47,121 bases of DNA from a virus. A program made the translations under genes and the position numbers. The stretch covers positions 1-47,121 of IMG/VR virus record IMGVR_UViG_3300049927_000067. One strand, written 5' to 3'. Below are positions 46,661-47,121 of this stretch, piece by piece. Under the pieces are notes generated by a model. It was given only the letters and a program-made list of their open reading frames with translations. It did not search any database and was not told the origin of the DNA. Positions within the stretch are counted from its first letter, which is position 1, and each line of letters opens with the position of its first letter.

Positions 46661-46769
46661 TTCCCACCCTCCGCAATGTACAAACGCCCCCATGCGGGGC
46701 CGCGCACGCGATTGTACTCAGCCGATGCGGGGTCGTTCACGCGATTGTACTCAGCCCGTGCGAGGTCGG
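46423..46769. repeat. 347-bp exact duplicate of 1-347
   Basis: Bases 46423-46769 are identical to 1-347; the first difference is T348 versus C46770. The segment covers the N-terminal part of one repeat gene, the GTGA junction and the 3' end of the repeat gene before it, so a whole gene-junction unit was duplicated in tandem. It is longer than the 127-base overlap at the contig ends. Confidence 0.9.
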
Positions 46770-47121
46770 CCACGCGGGTGTACTCAGCCCGTGCGAGGTC
46801 GCGCACGCGATTGTACTCAGCCCGTGCGAGGTCGCGCACGCGGTCGTACTCAGCCCATGCGGGGCCGCGCACGCGATTGTACTCAGCCCGTGCGAGGTCG
46901 CGCACGCGATTGTACTCAGCCAATGCGAGGTCGTTCACGCGATTGTACTCGGCCCATGCGGGGCCGCACACGCGGTCGTACTCGACCCATGCGAGGCCGT
47001 CCACTCGGTTGTACTCAGCCAATGCGGGGCCGGTCACGCGCTCGTACTCAGCCCGTCCTTCAGGTGAAAGGAGCTTAGATGCAAAGTCCCAATCGAACTT
47101 GTCGAAGTGCTTTTTGCAAAG
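46657..47121 (-). CDS. Hendecad-repeat protein, C-terminal part (start lies at 238 on the circle)
   Basis: The 3' part of the gene that begins at GTG 238. It reads through eleven 11-residue units (46690-47052) to the tail GRLYIAEGGK. Bases 46995-47121 duplicate 1-127, so on the circle the gene is counted once, with about 191 residues. It contains the only Ala at unit position 7 in the window (TRVADLAR). The stop overlaps the next start as GTGA. Confidence 0.85.
   Translation of the reverse strand, partial: LCKKHFDKFDWDFASKLLSPEGRAEYERVTGPALAEYNRVDGLAWVEYDRVCGPAWAEYNRVNDLALAEYNRVRDLARAEYNRVRGPAWAEYDRVRDLARAEYNRVRDLARAEYTRVADLARAEYNRVNDPASAEYNRVRGPAWGRLYIAEGGK
46690..47052 (-). repeat. 33-bp tandem array, 11 units
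   Basis: Eleven in-frame units. The last five before the tail are nearly the same in order as the end of the 20-unit array at 268-927 (T-containing unit, NDPAS, RGPAW), in line with the 347-bp duplication. Confidence 0.93.
46995..47121. repeat. Terminal direct overlap, right copy
   Basis: Identical to bases 1-127. Removing one copy leaves a circle of 46,994 bp in which the leftward operon reads continuously across the joint. Confidence 0.9.

Overview
This window is a near-complete or complete genome of a tailed, double-stranded DNA bacteriophage of podovirus type: it has terminase, portal, scaffold, capsid, a propeller-like tail protein, ejection proteins and tail fibre, but no tape measure, tail tube or sheath. 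Bases 1-127 are identical to bases 46995-47121. That exact overlap is what a k=127 de Bruijn assembly leaves on a circular contig, so the unique sequence is about 46,994 bp and is circular or circularly permuted. Base composition is high GC. The small-protein families and a CTGT-N8-ACAG (LexA-type) box suggest a proteobacterial host, perhaps Burkholderiales; this is inference. No integrase or recognisable repressor is visible.

The genome is two long transcription units that diverge from a 722-bp non-coding region (4889-5610). This region holds the LexA-like box in a promoter spacer, several inverted repeats and AT-rich DNA. Rightward (5611-30893): a small GIY-YIG/T5orf172-like protein, an intact tRNA-Trp(CCA) and a broken copy, terminase subunits, then a sugar-nucleotide and glycosyltransferase cassette (8329-12714) lying unusually between terminase and portal. 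Portal, scaffold, a zinc metallopeptidase, a DUF115/MAF-like protein, major capsid protein, head and tail proteins, four probable ejection proteins, a tail fibre and a small holin candidate follow.

Leftward (from 4888 through the contig joint and on to 30890): many small genes coupled by 4-nt overlaps, then a probable ssDNA-binding protein (DUF2815-like), a DUF2800-like nuclease, family A DNA polymerase, VRR-NUC nuclease, DEAD/SNF2-like helicase, primase-helicase, a membrane protein, a GH24 lysozyme, a metallophosphoesterase, a DUF5664-like protein and a lipoprotein. The two units meet tail to tail at 30890-30893.

The most striking feature is a family of seven leftward paralogues (235-1110, 2800-3411, 3528-3944, 41414-42034, 45676-46119, 46382-46660, and one spanning the contig joint). 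Each has a conserved N-terminal domain of about 60 residues, 2 to 20 tandem 11-residue (33-bp) units of pattern A-E-Y-x-R-V-x-x-P/L-A-x, and an invariant 10-residue C-terminus. Variable residues fall at positions 4, 7, 8 and 11, which form one contiguous face of an 11-residue, 3-turn helix. The invariant 3' end of each copy also supplies the start codon of a different downstream gene, and a chimeric remnant plus a 347-bp exact duplication show active shuffling. I do not recognise a function for this family.
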